From assembly GCA_020073375.1 (NCBI GenBank), contig JAIQFG010000034.1, positions 1 through 44,791 on the forward strand: DNA of 44,791 nucleotides, given 5' to 3'. Shown piece by piece: positions 17,619 through 26,111 of this stretch. The stretch's first letter is position 1; every line of letters begins with the position of its first letter. Below the pieces are notes generated by a model. The model saw nothing but the letters and a program-made list of their open reading frames with translations. It did no database searches and had not been told where the DNA came from. This DNA is from Terriglobia bacterium (GTDB lineage Bacteria > Acidobacteriota > Terriglobia > Acidiferrales > UBA7541). A program made the translations under genes and the position numbers.

Positions 17619-17643
17619 GGGCACGGCAATGCCGCGCCCCTAC
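17615..17643. repeat. GTAG-headed palindrome GTAGGGGC...GCCCCTAC
   Basis: Single compact palindrome with GTAG at both outer ends (GTAGGGGCACGGCA, ATGCCGCGCCCCTAC). It overlaps the stop codon of the DUF309 gene and may serve as its transcription end, though no T run follows. Confidence 0.75.
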
Positions 17644-17696
17644 AGCTGCAACAGCGGGAAAATTCGCGAGAGATCGGGATTACGACTCCGCCCGCG

Positions 17697-18266
17697 TCAA
17701 AACAATCTCGGCAGGAATCGCGGCTTCGCGCCCATGCTCGAGCGGTAAGCGGGGTTGGACAGCAAGAGGCCGTCCTCAACGCCGATGCGCCGCCGCAGGA
17801 TTTCCAGATGCGCCGCCGTTCCCAGCAGCGCCGTGATCCACGCGGTGTGCATCATCGGCAGGGCAAACAGCTCGGCCACCACGGCCACATAATTCGGATG
17901 CCGGACCCAGCGATAGGGCCCCGAGGTCACCACGCCCACGCTGGGCGACGCCATGACCTCGACGTTCCAGTGCCCCGCCAGAGTGCGGATCACCCACCAT
18001 CGCAGAATGTTTGCGAACGTGAACAGCGCGCCCATGGAAACCGCCAGCGCGGGAATCAGCGGCCGGCGCAGCAGGAGCACCTCCAGCGCGGCGCCGCCGA
18101 GAATTCCGGCGTGCAGCAGCACCATCCATCGAAAATGCGGCTCGTGGATTTTTGCAACGCCTTTTGCGGCAAGAGCGCGCTGGTTGCGCCGGGAAACCTG
18201 CAGTTCCAGCAGGCGCCCGATGGCTACCGCCGCGAGCAGCGCGAGGTACGCGTGCGTCATGGCCAT
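17697..18266 (-). CDS. bpsB: Isoprenylcysteine carboxyl methyltransferase-family protein (alkylpyrone O-methyltransferase, BpsB/SrsB-like)
   Basis: 189-residue integral membrane protein with four or five TM helices. The C-terminal ICMT/phospholipid-methyltransferase core contains 'VVTSGPYRWVRHPNYVAVVAE' (about 118-138), whose RHPNY binds SAM. The starting ATGGCCATGA overlaps the end of the type III polyketide synthase gene, so the two are translationally coupled. In Bacillus (bpsA-bpsB) and Streptomyces (srsA-srsB) the same pairing makes methylated alkylpyrones or phenolic lipids, so the same job is inferred here. It would act at the membrane on the lipophilic product. Confidence in the family is high; in the exact product, moderate. 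Confidence 0.85.
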   Translation of the reverse strand: MAMTHAYLALLAAVAIGRLLELQVSRRNQRALAAKGVAKIHEPHFRWMVLLHAGILGGAALEVLLLRRPLIPALAVSMGALFTFANILRWWVIRTLAGHWNVEVMASPSVGVVTSGPYRWVRHPNYVAVVAELFALPMMHTAWITALLGTAAHLEILRRRIGVEDGLLLSNPAYRSSMGAKPRFLPRLF

Positions 18267-19408
18267 TGCAGAAGGATCATCTCGGCAGTGAATCCCGGGC
18301 CGAAGGACATCAGCAGGCCGTAGCCTTCCGGCGGCATTTCCCGGCGCGCCATCCATTCCTGCAGGATGAACAAGACGCTGGCGCTCGAGAGATTCCCGAA
18401 CCGGCGCAACACGTCCCAGGAAATTTCCGTGTCAGCGCGGGTCAATTCGAGTTCCGCTTCCATGAAGGAAAGCAGTTTTTGCCCGCCGGGATGAAGCAGG
18501 AACGCGGAAACATCGCTCTGGCGAAGGCCATTGCGCGCCAGAAATCCTTCGGCGAGGTCCTTCACTTTTTCGCGGATCAATTGCGGCACGTCCTTCGACA
18601 GGACGATGTGAAATCCGGAATCGCGCAGATCGAAGCCCATCGCGCCCAGCGAATCGGGAAACAGGAAACTTTCCGAGGCCACGATGCGCGGCCCGGAAGC
18701 CTCGCGCCCGGTGACCACGACGCCCGCCGCGCCGTCTCCAAACAGGACCGCCGATATCAGATTCGCCTGCGAGAAATCCTTGCGCTGAAACGTCAGCGTA
18801 GGAAGTTCCACGGCCACGAGCAACGCGGTTTGGTCCGGAAATGCAGTCAGGTATTCCCATGCGCGGGCAAGCCCCGCGGCCCCCGCCGCGCAGCCCAATT
18901 CCGTGATCGGCAATCGGCGGACGTCGGACCGGAAACCCATTTCCTGGGCAATATAGGCGTCGAGCGAAGGAATCATGACCCCCGTGCAGGACACGGTGAT
19001 GATCAGGTCCACGTCGGCCGGGGACAATTCCGCCTGCGCCAGCGCATCGCGTGTCACTTGCAAGCCAAGCTCCACGGCTTTTTCGCGGTACTCGGTGTTG
19101 ATTTGGGACAAGGGGCGCGGCTCGACAATGTGATCGACGGGAAACACGCTGTGGCGCTGGTCAATTTGCGAGTTGTCGATCACGCTGCGAATCGCTGCGA
19201 GCCGCATCCCATCGAGCGAAAATACGTCCTTGATGCGGTCTTTTACCATTTCCCGCGTGAGCAGGTAGGGAGGCACGGCCGTCGCGGTTCCCGCGATGGT
19301 GGCGACGGCGGCGGGCCTGACCAACTCAATTCCTATTTCGGGTGCTTCGGTATTTACCCGGGCGACGGCGATGTGTTCCGGTCCTAGAGTTCTCGTAGGT
19401 GTTCTCAT
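18257..19408 (-). CDS. bpsA: Type III polyketide synthase (chalcone synthase-like, alkylpyrone/alkylresorcinol type)
   Basis: 383-residue homodimeric thiolase-fold enzyme that extends a fatty acyl-CoA with malonyl-CoA and cyclises it. The catalytic triad is visible: Cys in ITELGCAAGAAGLARA (near 172), His in FLLHPGGQKLL (near 306) and Asn in FGNLSSASVLFIL (near 339). C-terminal GYGLLMSFGPGFTAEMILL is the family's GFGPG loop. An N-terminal extension of about 35 residues precedes 'AVATIAGTATAVPPYLL'. Coupling to a membrane methyltransferase points to long-chain alkylpyrones or phenolic lipids rather than small aromatic products (inference). GAGGAG lies 16 bases before the ATG, a long spacing. 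Confidence 0.93.
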   Translation of the reverse strand: MRTPTRTLGPEHIAVARVNTEAPEIGIELVRPAAVATIAGTATAVPPYLLTREMVKDRIKDVFSLDGMRLAAIRSVIDNSQIDQRHSVFPVDHIVEPRPLSQINTEYREKAVELGLQVTRDALAQAELSPADVDLIITVSCTGVMIPSLDAYIAQEMGFRSDVRRLPITELGCAAGAAGLARAWEYLTAFPDQTALLVAVELPTLTFQRKDFSQANLISAVLFGDGAAGVVVTGREASGPRIVASESFLFPDSLGAMGFDLRDSGFHIVLSKDVPQLIREKVKDLAEGFLARNGLRQSDVSAFLLHPGGQKLLSFMEAELELTRADTEISWDVLRRFGNLSSASVLFILQEWMARREMPPEGYGLLMSFGPGFTAEMILLQWP

Positions 19409-19587
19409 GGCGAATAAAGATTAGCTCCTCTGGCTCTGCCCGTTTGTTCAGAATTGGACAGGTACTTGGCGCCGGGCTCCGACATGTTCTAACTAGGATG
19501 CAGGATTTCGGCGGGGGGTACTTGCTGTTTTACTAAAATTCGGCGATCCCGAAGTTCGATGGCGGGGATGGCATGCGGATCGGTCCA

Positions 19588-19627
19588 CAAAAAAGAATGC
19601 GGCACCCCGGCCTTGCCGGGATGCCGC
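19588..19627 (-). terminator. Rho-independent terminator after ferredoxin gene
   Basis: On the minus strand a GC-rich hairpin (GCGGCATCCCGGC / GCCGGGGTGCCGC, AAG loop) is followed by ATTCTTTTTT. It lies about 45 bases past the ferredoxin stop. The rest of 19409-19670 is the leader of the polyketide synthase gene, where I see no clear promoter. Confidence 0.85.
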
Positions 19628-19670
19628 ACCGAAGTCACTCCCGAATTTCGAAGGCTTTAGGCCACAGGCA

Positions 19671-19937
19671 TCAGCCCTGGTTGGTGTACCAGTCGGCGTT
19701 GATGGGCGTGAAGTGGGCCCATTTCTCCGGCAGATCTTCCAGAGCGAAAATGGCCGTCACCGGGCAAACCGGGACGCAAGCTCCGCAGTCGATGCATTCC
19801 ACCGGGCTGATGTAGAGTTGCGGCTCGGACTCAAATTTTGGTTCATCCTTGCGCGGGTGGATGCAATCGACCGGGCAAACGTCCACGCACGCAGTGTCCT
19901 TGGTTCCTACGCAGGGCTCAGCAATTACGTACGCCAT
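19671..19937 (-). CDS. Ferredoxin, 7Fe/8Fe type (two 4Fe-4S motifs)
   Basis: 88-residue soluble electron carrier. The first cluster motif is irregular (CVGTKDTACVDVCPVDCIHP, a Cx7CxxxCP pattern typical of the 3Fe-4S site of Mycobacterium/Azotobacter-like 7Fe ferredoxins). The second is canonical, CIDCGACVPVCPVTAI. The extended C-terminus LPEKWAHFTPINADWY is also typical of this group. AAGGAG lies 8 bases before the ATG. It is a single gene with its own terminator. Confidence 0.95.
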   Translation of the reverse strand: MAYVIAEPCVGTKDTACVDVCPVDCIHPRKDEPKFESEPQLYISPVECIDCGACVPVCPVTAIFALEDLPEKWAHFTPINADWYTNQG

Positions 19938-20114
19938 CGAGACTCTCCTTCGAAGGGTATCTGCAGCTGAATCATAAAAAACGGAACATTTCTCTCAATT
20001 GAAAAGATCGGTTTATATCACCAAAATTGCCGATGCACAAGCCGCTTTCTCGACAACAAAAGTATAGCACGCAGGCAAGCTCATCGCGCAAACCGGCCCG
20101 CGTGGCGCGCTCGG

Positions 20115-21179
20115 CTAGTTGTGCGGGCCGTATTCCTTGCGGAATCCGTTGCGCGAGTTGGTGAGCGTGAAGCTCCCGTCCGGCATCGCCGTCATCTTGA
20201 TGAAATTCGGGATTCCCTCGTCCGGGACGCCGGAATCCTTCGTGCCGCCAACGGCCAGGTTGGCGATAAATTTTTCGGCCGAATTGCGATCCTTGGCATC
20301 CACGGCGTAGTGCAACTGCCAAAGGTCCTCAAAACCGGGAGAGGTCTTGAGCGTTTCAAACGTGGGAAGCTCCGCGCCTTTATTCGCGCCGTTGTTCATC
20401 ACGGCAGCGCGCGGGTGCAAGGCGTGGACCAGCATGGGCAAGCTGGATGTTTCCTTCCCATGATGCGAGACCAGGTAAAAATCGACAGGACCCACAAGAT
20501 TATTCGGGCAGGCCAGATCGTGCTCCTTGTTCCAGGTCAAGTCTCCGAAATCGACCATGCGGAACGTTCCCAGGGAGATGACCATGCCCACGGAATTTTT
20601 ATTTTCACCGCCCACCATGGGGTCTTTCGTTTCATCCTTGGGTTGGAAATCGGCGCACGACGGGTTGGGCGCTCCGGCGCCGGCCAGCGGATCTGTGATG
20701 GTCTCGGCTGCGGCGGAGACAACGCGAACATTGATGCCCTGGATGGGGATCATGTCCCCAGGCTTGGCCAGAATGTGCTGGCCCTTGCCGCGCACAGTGA
20801 GGTAGGCGGCGTAGTATTCGGGGACGTTCACCAGCTTGTCGCTGGTTGGCCCATGATCGACGAAATTGCGGATGGGAATCCGGGACGCGAGTTCCACAAC
20901 GCCTCCGGTGTGATCGACGTGATAGTGCGTGAGTACCAGATAATCGATCTGCGTGACGCCCGCTTGTTTAGCCACTCCCATGATGCGGTCGGCGTCGCGC
21001 GCGCCGGGCCAGCCGGTATCAACCAGCAACGATTGCCCCGAGGGCGAGACAATCAGCGTGGATTGGCCGCCTTCCACGTCGATGAAATAAGCGTCCATCC
21101 CCTTGCGGGTTTGCGCCTGGGCGATGGTGCAGGATGCGGCCAGCGCGATGGAGAATAAAAATGAGAGCTTTTTGCGCAA
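20115..21179 (-). CDS. Secreted metallo-beta-lactamase-fold hydrolase
   Basis: 354 residues from a TTG at 21179. AGGAG lies 6 bases upstream, which decides this start over a TTG at 21215. Signal peptide LRKKLSFLFSIALAASCTIAQA. The metallo-hydrolase core starts DAYFIDVEGGQSTLIVSPSG, with 'LLVDTGWPG' and the zinc motif LTHYHVDHTGG (HxHxDH, near residue 100). Later ligands are DFGDLTW and VSHHGKETS. The arrangement resembles the ComEC-C-terminal/beta-lactamase-like group, but it is exported and has no membrane domain. The substrate is unknown; nuclease, lactonase or phosphodiesterase activities are all possible. A 177-base gap separates it from the ferredoxin start. Confidence 0.85.
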   Translation of the reverse strand: MRKKLSFLFSIALAASCTIAQAQTRKGMDAYFIDVEGGQSTLIVSPSGQSLLVDTGWPGARDADRIMGVAKQAGVTQIDYLVLTHYHVDHTGGVVELASRIPIRNFVDHGPTSDKLVNVPEYYAAYLTVRGKGQHILAKPGDMIPIQGINVRVVSAAAETITDPLAGAGAPNPSCADFQPKDETKDPMVGGENKNSVGMVISLGTFRMVDFGDLTWNKEHDLACPNNLVGPVDFYLVSHHGKETSSLPMLVHALHPRAAVMNNGANKGAELPTFETLKTSPGFEDLWQLHYAVDAKDRNSAEKFIANLAVGGTKDSGVPDEGIPNFIKMTAMPDGSFTLTNSRNGFRKEYGPHN

Positions 21180-21293
21180 TCGGGTCTCCTGAGAATTGGA
21201 CCTGGGCAAGATCAAAATAAATCGGAATCCTGAGTCCTGCCCGGAGTCTATCAGTGCATGCAGCCGGGAGCAAGGCGCGGCAGGGAAGGTTTC

Positions 21294-21369
21294 GTAGCGC
21301 CGGCGTCTCGCCGGCAGTTTTTGCGATATTCATTGCGGTAAAAAGATGCCGGCGGGACGCCTGCGCTAC
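21294..21369. repeat. GTAG-headed inverted REP pair, GCCGGCGtctCGCCGGC type
   Basis: The left unit GTAGCGCCGGCGTCTCGCC and the inverted right unit GTAGCGCAGGCGTCCCGCC lie 30 bases apart. It is the same family as 4195-4275 and 26625-26699, and lies upstream of the metallo-hydrolase and downstream of the alcohol dehydrogenase. Confidence 0.85.
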
Positions 21370-21380
21370 TGGTGAATCGC

Positions 21381-22394
21381 CTACGGTGTGCCGCCAATTT
21401 CCAGGACTGCCGCGCCCTGCAACTTTCCGCCGCGTAATTGGTCCAGAGCATCGTTGGCCTGCTCCAGCCGAAACGTCTGTGTGGCCGTGTGCACGGGAAC
21501 CTTCGGCGCGATCCTTATGAACTCTTCCGCATCGCGCCGCGTCAGGTTCGCGACCGAACAGATTGTTCTCTCTCCCCACAGCAATTCGTATGGAAATGAC
21601 GGAATGTCGCTCATGTGAATGCCGCCGCACACGACGATGCCTCCCTTGCGAACCGCGGCCAGCGCGGCGGGCACCAGCGCGCCGACCGGCGCGAAAATGA
21701 TCGCCGCGTCCAACTCTTCCGGGGGACGCTCGTCCGAACCGCCGGCCCATGCCGCGCCAAGCCCTAGTGCGAATTGCTGCGCTTCCCGGTCGCCCGGGCG
21801 CGTGAAGGCGTAAACCCTGCGCCTCTGATGCACGGCTACCTGGGCGATGATGTGCGCCGCACCGCCAAATCCGTAGATTCCCAGTCGCCTTCCATCCCCG
21901 GCCCGCACCAGCGAACGGTAACCGATCAGTCCGGCGCACAGCAGCGGCGCGGCGGCCACATCGGTGTAGGACTCCGGAATCGGCACGCAGAAGCGTGCAT
22001 CGGCAACCGTAAATTCCGCGTAGCCGCCGTCAATCGTGTATCCGGTGAACCGCGCCCGGTCGCACAAATTTTCGTTTCCCGCACGGCAGAAGGGACATTC
22101 ACCGCACGTCCAGCCGAGCCACGGCACGCCGACTCGGTCTCCGACGCGCAACCCGCGAACGCCATCCCCCAGCCGGGTTACGCATCCCACGATTTCATGG
22201 CCGACGATCAGCGGGAGTTTGGGATTTGGCAATTCGCCGTCAACCACGTGCAAGTCCGTCCTGCAGACGGCGCACGCGTGCACCCCGAGCTGGACTTCAC
22301 CGGCGCGAGGCTCCGGCACGGGGCGCTGCTGCAGCGCGAGCGGCTTCCCCGCCTGCTCGAAGATCATCGCGCGCATGGTTTGCACCGGGCTCAT
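21381..22394 (-). CDS. Zinc-dependent alcohol dehydrogenase (MDR superfamily)
   Basis: 337 residues. The catalytic zinc ligands are Cys in HACAVCRTDLH and His/Glu in VGHEIVG. The structural zinc loop is CGECPFCRAGNENLC (about 97-111). The NAD(P) fold is seen at 'LGIYGFGGAAHIIAQVA', where the third Gly of GxGxxG is Ala. The sequence resembles the AdhP-like, 'zinc-binding alcohol dehydrogenase family' group that oxidises simple alcohols. The ATG overlaps the stop of the proline dehydrogenase gene upstream, so the two are coupled. A metabolic link between them is not obvious beyond aldehyde/redox handling. Confidence 0.9.
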   Translation of the reverse strand: MSPVQTMRAMIFEQAGKPLALQQRPVPEPRAGEVQLGVHACAVCRTDLHVVDGELPNPKLPLIVGHEIVGCVTRLGDGVRGLRVGDRVGVPWLGWTCGECPFCRAGNENLCDRARFTGYTIDGGYAEFTVADARFCVPIPESYTDVAAAPLLCAGLIGYRSLVRAGDGRRLGIYGFGGAAHIIAQVAVHQRRRVYAFTRPGDREAQQFALGLGAAWAGGSDERPPEELDAAIIFAPVGALVPAALAAVRKGGIVVCGGIHMSDIPSFPYELLWGERTICSVANLTRRDAEEFIRIAPKVPVHTATQTFRLEQANDALDQLRGGKLQGAAVLEIGGTP

Positions 22395-23299
22395 CGGAAC
22401 AAATTTTTCGCAAAGAACAGCAGATTCGCGGGGCGCTCGGCGAGGCGCCGCATGAAATACGGGAACCAGTCCTGGCCGAACGGAATGTACACGCGCACGC
22501 GAAATCCCTGCTGCACCAGACGCGCCTGCAAGTCGGTGCGGATTCCGTAGAGCATCTGAAATTCAAATTTGTCCTTGGGAATTTCGCGTTCGGCCGCGAA
22601 GCGGATGGCCGCATCAATCATGGCCGGGTCGTGTGTCGCCAGAGCGTGATAGATGCCGCTCGGCAGCAGAATTTTCATGAGCGCGACAAAATTGGCGTCG
22701 ACATCTTTTTTGCGGGGGAAGGCAATTTGCGGCGGCTCCCGGTACGCGCCCTTCACCAGGCGGATGCGGCAGCCAATTTCCAGCAGGTCGCGAATATCCC
22801 GCTCGCTCCGGAACAGGCATGACTGAATGACGGTGCCAACCGCGGGCGATTCGGCGCGAGCCTCGCGAACCAGGCGCAGCGTGCGGTCCGTGTAGGCCGA
22901 GGATTCCATATCGACGCGTACGAATTTTCCGGTTTCGGTGGCGCGGCGAGTGATCTTGCGCAATTGCTGCGCGCAGAAATCGTCGCCCAGATCGAGGCCT
23001 AGATGGGTCAGTTTGAGCGAGACGTTGGCGTCGAGGCCCGCGGCAGCGATCTGGTCGAGGACTTCCATGTAGGTCGTGCAGGCGCGCTCGGCGTCTTCCC
23101 TGGACCCCACATTTTCGCCCAGGTGATCGAGGCTTACGGACATTCCAGCGCGGTTCGAGGCTCGCGCGGCTTCAATGGCGGCGGTGAGTTGCTCTCCGGG
23201 AACGAATCTGCGCGCCCAGCGGCGCGCGGTGCCGTTGGAGGTGATCCAGCGGCGCAGGCGGGAGCTTTTTGCGAGTTCGAGCAGCAGCGTGCGTAACAT
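22391..23299 (-). CDS. putA: Proline dehydrogenase (monofunctional)
   Basis: FAD-dependent oxidation of L-proline to pyrroline-5-carboxylate, feeding electrons to the quinone pool. 302 residues from the ATG at 23299 (MLRTLLLELAKSSRLRRWI), the usual start for this group; the frame stays open to 23380. TIM-barrel motifs are present: SLKLTHLGLDLG, RVDMESSAYTDRTLRLV, CRIRLVKGAYREPP (FAD/proline contact), ATHDPAMI and the C-terminal YIPFGQDWFPYFMRRLAERP. The domain is alone, without the P5C dehydrogenase half of bifunctional PutA. It overlaps the alcohol dehydrogenase gene by four bases. Confidence 0.92.
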   Translation of the reverse strand: MLRTLLLELAKSSRLRRWITSNGTARRWARRFVPGEQLTAAIEAARASNRAGMSVSLDHLGENVGSREDAERACTTYMEVLDQIAAAGLDANVSLKLTHLGLDLGDDFCAQQLRKITRRATETGKFVRVDMESSAYTDRTLRLVREARAESPAVGTVIQSCLFRSERDIRDLLEIGCRIRLVKGAYREPPQIAFPRKKDVDANFVALMKILLPSGIYHALATHDPAMIDAAIRFAAEREIPKDKFEFQMLYGIRTDLQARLVQQGFRVRVYIPFGQDWFPYFMRRLAERPANLLFFAKNLFR

Positions 23300-23412
23300 C
23301 GAATTTGCGCGGGCGGCGCGCCGGATCATCCCCGCTGCGCCAGAGTTTCCGACGGAGCCATGGCACGCCCGGGCGAACATCCATTCCGTTTTGCCGCCCG
23401 CGGGGGACTTCC

Positions 23413-23515
23413 TGTAGCACAGCCACTCTTGGCTGTGTGGTTTTGTACGTCACAGCCGCGCGGTCGGGCTAACTTACGATTGCAAAAATCACACAGCCAA
23501 GAGTGACGGTGCTAC
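23413..23515. repeat. GTAG-headed inverted REP pair, CACAGCCActctTGGCTGTG type
   Basis: The left unit GTAGCACAGCCACTCTTGGC and the inverted right unit GTAGCACCGTCACTCTTGGC carry the same head as the other elements but a different hairpin (CACAGCCA/TGGCTGTG). The spacer is about 50 bases. It fills most of the gap between thioredoxin reductase and proline dehydrogenase. Confidence 0.85.
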
Positions 23516-23552
23516 CGGAGCCCGCTGCGCACCAAATTCGTCGCAACCAAAT

Positions 23553-24479
23553 TCAGGCGTCTTTGTGCGCGTCGAGAAATTTCTCGGCGTCCAGCGCGGC
23601 CATGCAGCCCGAGCCGGCCGCGGTGATCGCCTGGCGGTAATGATGATCCTGCACGTCGCCCGCGGCAAAGACTCCCGGGACGTTCGTCTGGCTGCCGTGA
23701 TGCGTGATCAGGTAGCCGTTTTCGTCCATGTCCAGCTTGCCACGGAAGACCTTCGTGTTCGGCTCGTGCCCGATGGCAATGAAGACGCCTTCGACCGGCA
23801 ACTTTTTGGTCTCATTGGTCTGCGTGTTGCGCAGTGTCAGATATTCCACTCCCCCCCGCGAAACATCGGAAATCTCTTCCACCGCATACGGAGTGACGAA
23901 TTCCACTTTCGGATTGGCGCGCGCGCGGTCCACCATGATCTTCGAGGCGCGAAATTCCGGCCTGCGATGAATCAAATTCACTTTGCTGGCGAACCTGGAA
24001 AGAAAATTCGCCTCTTCCATGGCCGAATCGCCGCCGCCGACCACGGCGATCTCCTTGCCGCGGAAAAAATATCCGTCGCAGGTCGCGCAGGTAGATACGC
24101 CGTACCCGATCAATTTTTTCTCGGATTCGAGCCCGATCAGGCGCGCCGTGGCGCCCGAACCGACGATCAGCGTCTGCGTCTCATAAACATCGTTTCCCGC
24201 GTGGATCTTGAACGGCCGCTTGCTCAAATCCACTTCCGTGATCGCCCCGGACTTAAACTCCGCGCCGAATTTCTGGGCCTGCTTGCGCATGTTTTCGATC
24301 AGGTCCGGCCCCAGAATTCCGTCCGGAAACCCCGGGAAATTCTCGACCATGGTGGTGAGCGAAAGCTGCCCGCCGGGCTCAAAACCGTCGATCACGAGCG
24401 GCTTCAAATTTGCGCGGCCCGCATAGATGGCGGCGGTCAGCCCCGCGCACCCGCTCCCGATGATGATGACGTTATTCAA
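23553..24479 (-). CDS. trxB: Thioredoxin reductase
   Basis: 308-residue flavoenzyme reducing thioredoxin with NADPH. The FAD site is NNVIIIGSGCAGLTAAIYAGRA. The redox disulfide is CATCDGYFFRGKE (CxxC, near 137-140) and the NADPH site is IAVVGGGDSAMEEANFLSRF. The C-terminal FAD motif is VFAAGDVQDHHYRQAITAAGSG. The TTG at 24479 is chosen because GGGGAG precedes it by 8 bases and the length fits the family; the frame stays open to 24560. It is divergent from the cyclophilin gene. Confidence 0.95.
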   Translation of the reverse strand: MNNVIIIGSGCAGLTAAIYAGRANLKPLVIDGFEPGGQLSLTTMVENFPGFPDGILGPDLIENMRKQAQKFGAEFKSGAITEVDLSKRPFKIHAGNDVYETQTLIVGSGATARLIGLESEKKLIGYGVSTCATCDGYFFRGKEIAVVGGGDSAMEEANFLSRFASKVNLIHRRPEFRASKIMVDRARANPKVEFVTPYAVEEISDVSRGGVEYLTLRNTQTNETKKLPVEGVFIAIGHEPNTKVFRGKLDMDENGYLITHHGSQTNVPGVFAAGDVQDHHYRQAITAAGSGCMAALDAEKFLDAHKDA

Positions 24480-24669
24480 GTGATGTTCTCCCCGCCTGCC
24501 ATTGGATTCATCGACCGGACCCGGCGATTCATTACACAAAGAGGAAAAGTCTAACACCAAGGCGAGCGCCGGCGCTCGACGAATTTGGCGTTTTGCACTG
24601 CTGCGCGCTGGCCTCGGCAGGCGGGATGAGTAATAATGCCAGCCTGCTATTCACATTCAGGAGGAACAA

Positions 24670-25194
24670 GTGAGCCGCGCACCCGGAACGTATGCTGTGT
24701 TCGACACATCGGAAGGCACGATTGTGGCCCGATTATTCGAGAAGGAAGCGCCGAAGACCGTCGCGAATTTTGTGGGTCTGGCCGAAGGCACCAAGGAATT
24801 CACCGACGCACGCACGGGACAAAAAGCCAAGCGCCCGTTTTATGATGGACTGGTCTTTCATCGCGTAATCCCCGAATTCATGATTCAGGGCGGATGTCCC
24901 CTCGGCACGGGAACTGGCGATCCGGGCTACCGCTTCGGCGACGAATTTCATCCTACACTCCGGCATGACAAACCGGGCAAGCTTTCCATGGCCAATGCCG
25001 GCCCGGGCACCAATGGCAGCCAGTTTTTCATCACCGTCGCGCCCACGCCGTGGCTCGACAACAAGCACTCCATCTTCGGAGAGGTAGTGGAAGGCATGGA
25101 CATCGCCACGAAGATTTCGCAGGTGCCGCGCGGGGCGCAAGACAAGCCGAAAACGCCGGTGGTCGTGAAATCGCTGAAAATCGAACGAGCCTGA
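24670..25194 (+). CDS. Cyclophilin-type peptidyl-prolyl cis-trans isomerase
   Basis: 174-residue proline isomerase. Active-site residues are in place: Arg, Phe and Gln in [37 protein letters not shown] with the cyclophilin Gln-x-Phe, and the Trp that contacts the substrate. There is no signal peptide, so it is cytosolic. It starts with GTG, with AGGAGG 6 bases upstream. Confidence 0.95.
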   Translation: MSRAPGTYAVFDTSEGTIVARLFEKEAPKTVANFVGLAEGTKEFTDARTGQKAKRPFYDGLVFHRVIPEFMIQGGCPLGTGTGDPGYRFGDEFHPTLRHDKPGKLSMANAGPGTNGSQFFITVAPTPWLDNKHSIFGEVVEGMDIATKISQVPRGAQDKPKTPVVVKSLKIERA

Positions 25195-25211
25195 TCGCGG
25201 TCGAGACCTCC

Positions 25212-25580
25212 ATGCTCAACCCGGCCAACCTGTTCCGCATGATGACCGAGTTCATTTTCATTCTGCTCGGCGGCTTTTTGATCTGGCTCGGGCTGAGCAA
25301 TCATTTCATGTTCAACCCAAGAAGCCCGGCCTGGCTAGGGCTTGGCGGCGTCCTGATCTATTGGGGCGTGCGTGCCTGGACGAAAACGTCGCGCGCCGCG
25401 CGCACTTCGGCACGCACCGTCGAATGGATTGGCGGAAGTTCGCTGATCCTCGTGGGACTTATGATGTTGGGACTGGTTGTAGTAGAGTTCCGCTGGGTGG
25501 GGATTGCCCTGGCATCGGCCGGAGCGATCCTGGTTCTGCGAGGCTTCGCCGCGGCCGTATTGTCCCTTCGGACCGATTAG
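25212..25580 (+). CDS. Small integral membrane protein
   Basis: 122 residues, nearly all hydrophobic, with four TM helices (about 8-28, 38-55, 70-90, 95-117) and short loops. It opens MLNPANLFRMMTEFIFILLGG. It lies 17 bases after the cyclophilin stop and 36 before mscL, so the three may be cotranscribed. The ribosome site is weak. I recognise no family. Confidence 0.7.
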   Translation: MLNPANLFRMMTEFIFILLGGFLIWLGLSNHFMFNPRSPAWLGLGGVLIYWGVRAWTKTSRAARTSARTVEWIGGSSLILVGLMMLGLVVVEFRWVGIALASAGAILVLRGFAAAVLSLRTD

Positions 25581-25616
25581 AACGCATTCCACGAGTGAAA
25601 TCGAAAGGAGTTGGAG

Positions 25617-26057
25617 ATGCTGAAGGAATTTAAAGAATTTGCGATGCGCGGAAACGTCCTGGACATGGCCGTCGGTATCATCATCGGCGCCGCGTTTGGA
25701 CAGATCGTTACTTCCTTCGTGGCGGATGTGCTGATGCCGCCGATCGGAACGCTTCTGGGCCACGTGGATTTCTCGAATTTGTTTGTCAGCCTGTCCGGCA
25801 CGCATTACGACACGGTGGCGGCGGCCAAGGCGGCCGGCGCGGCCACGCTCAACTACGGCCTGTTTCTGAACACGATCATCAATTTTCTGATCGTGGCGTT
25901 CGCCGTGTTTCTACTGGTGCGGCAGGTGAATCGCTTCGCCGCCAAGCCCGCGCCCGCCGCGGCGCCCACCACACGCGACTGCCCCTATTGCCTGTCCGCC
26001 GTGCCGCTAAAGGCCACCCGGTGCGCGCACTGCACTTCCGAACTGCGGGCGGCGTAA
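25617..26057 (+). CDS. mscL: Large-conductance mechanosensitive channel MscL with C-terminal zinc ribbon
   Basis: Tension-gated emergency valve. The 146 residues include the N-terminal amphipathic helix ([19 protein letters not shown]) and TM1 ([24 protein letters not shown]), whose pore seal and 'VLMPP' are diagnostic. A periplasmic loop and TM2 ([22 protein letters not shown]) follow. Instead of the charged helical bundle that usually ends MscL, the tail is an Ala/Pro linker and a CPYC...CAHC zinc-ribbon-like module ([19 protein letters not shown], about 123-141). AAAGGAG precedes the ATG at 25617. Confidence 0.92.
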   Translation: MLKEFKEFAMRGNVLDMAVGIIIGAAFGQIVTSFVADVLMPPIGTLLGHVDFSNLFVSLSGTHYDTVAAAKAAGAATLNYGLFLNTIINFLIVAFAVFLLVRQVNRFAAKPAPAAAPTTRDCPYCLSAVPLKATRCAHCTSELRAA

Positions 26058-26111
26058 CGCGCGCGGAAATTCCGGCCCGGAATGCGCCGGTCAAATTTTT
26101 TGGAGCCAGCG

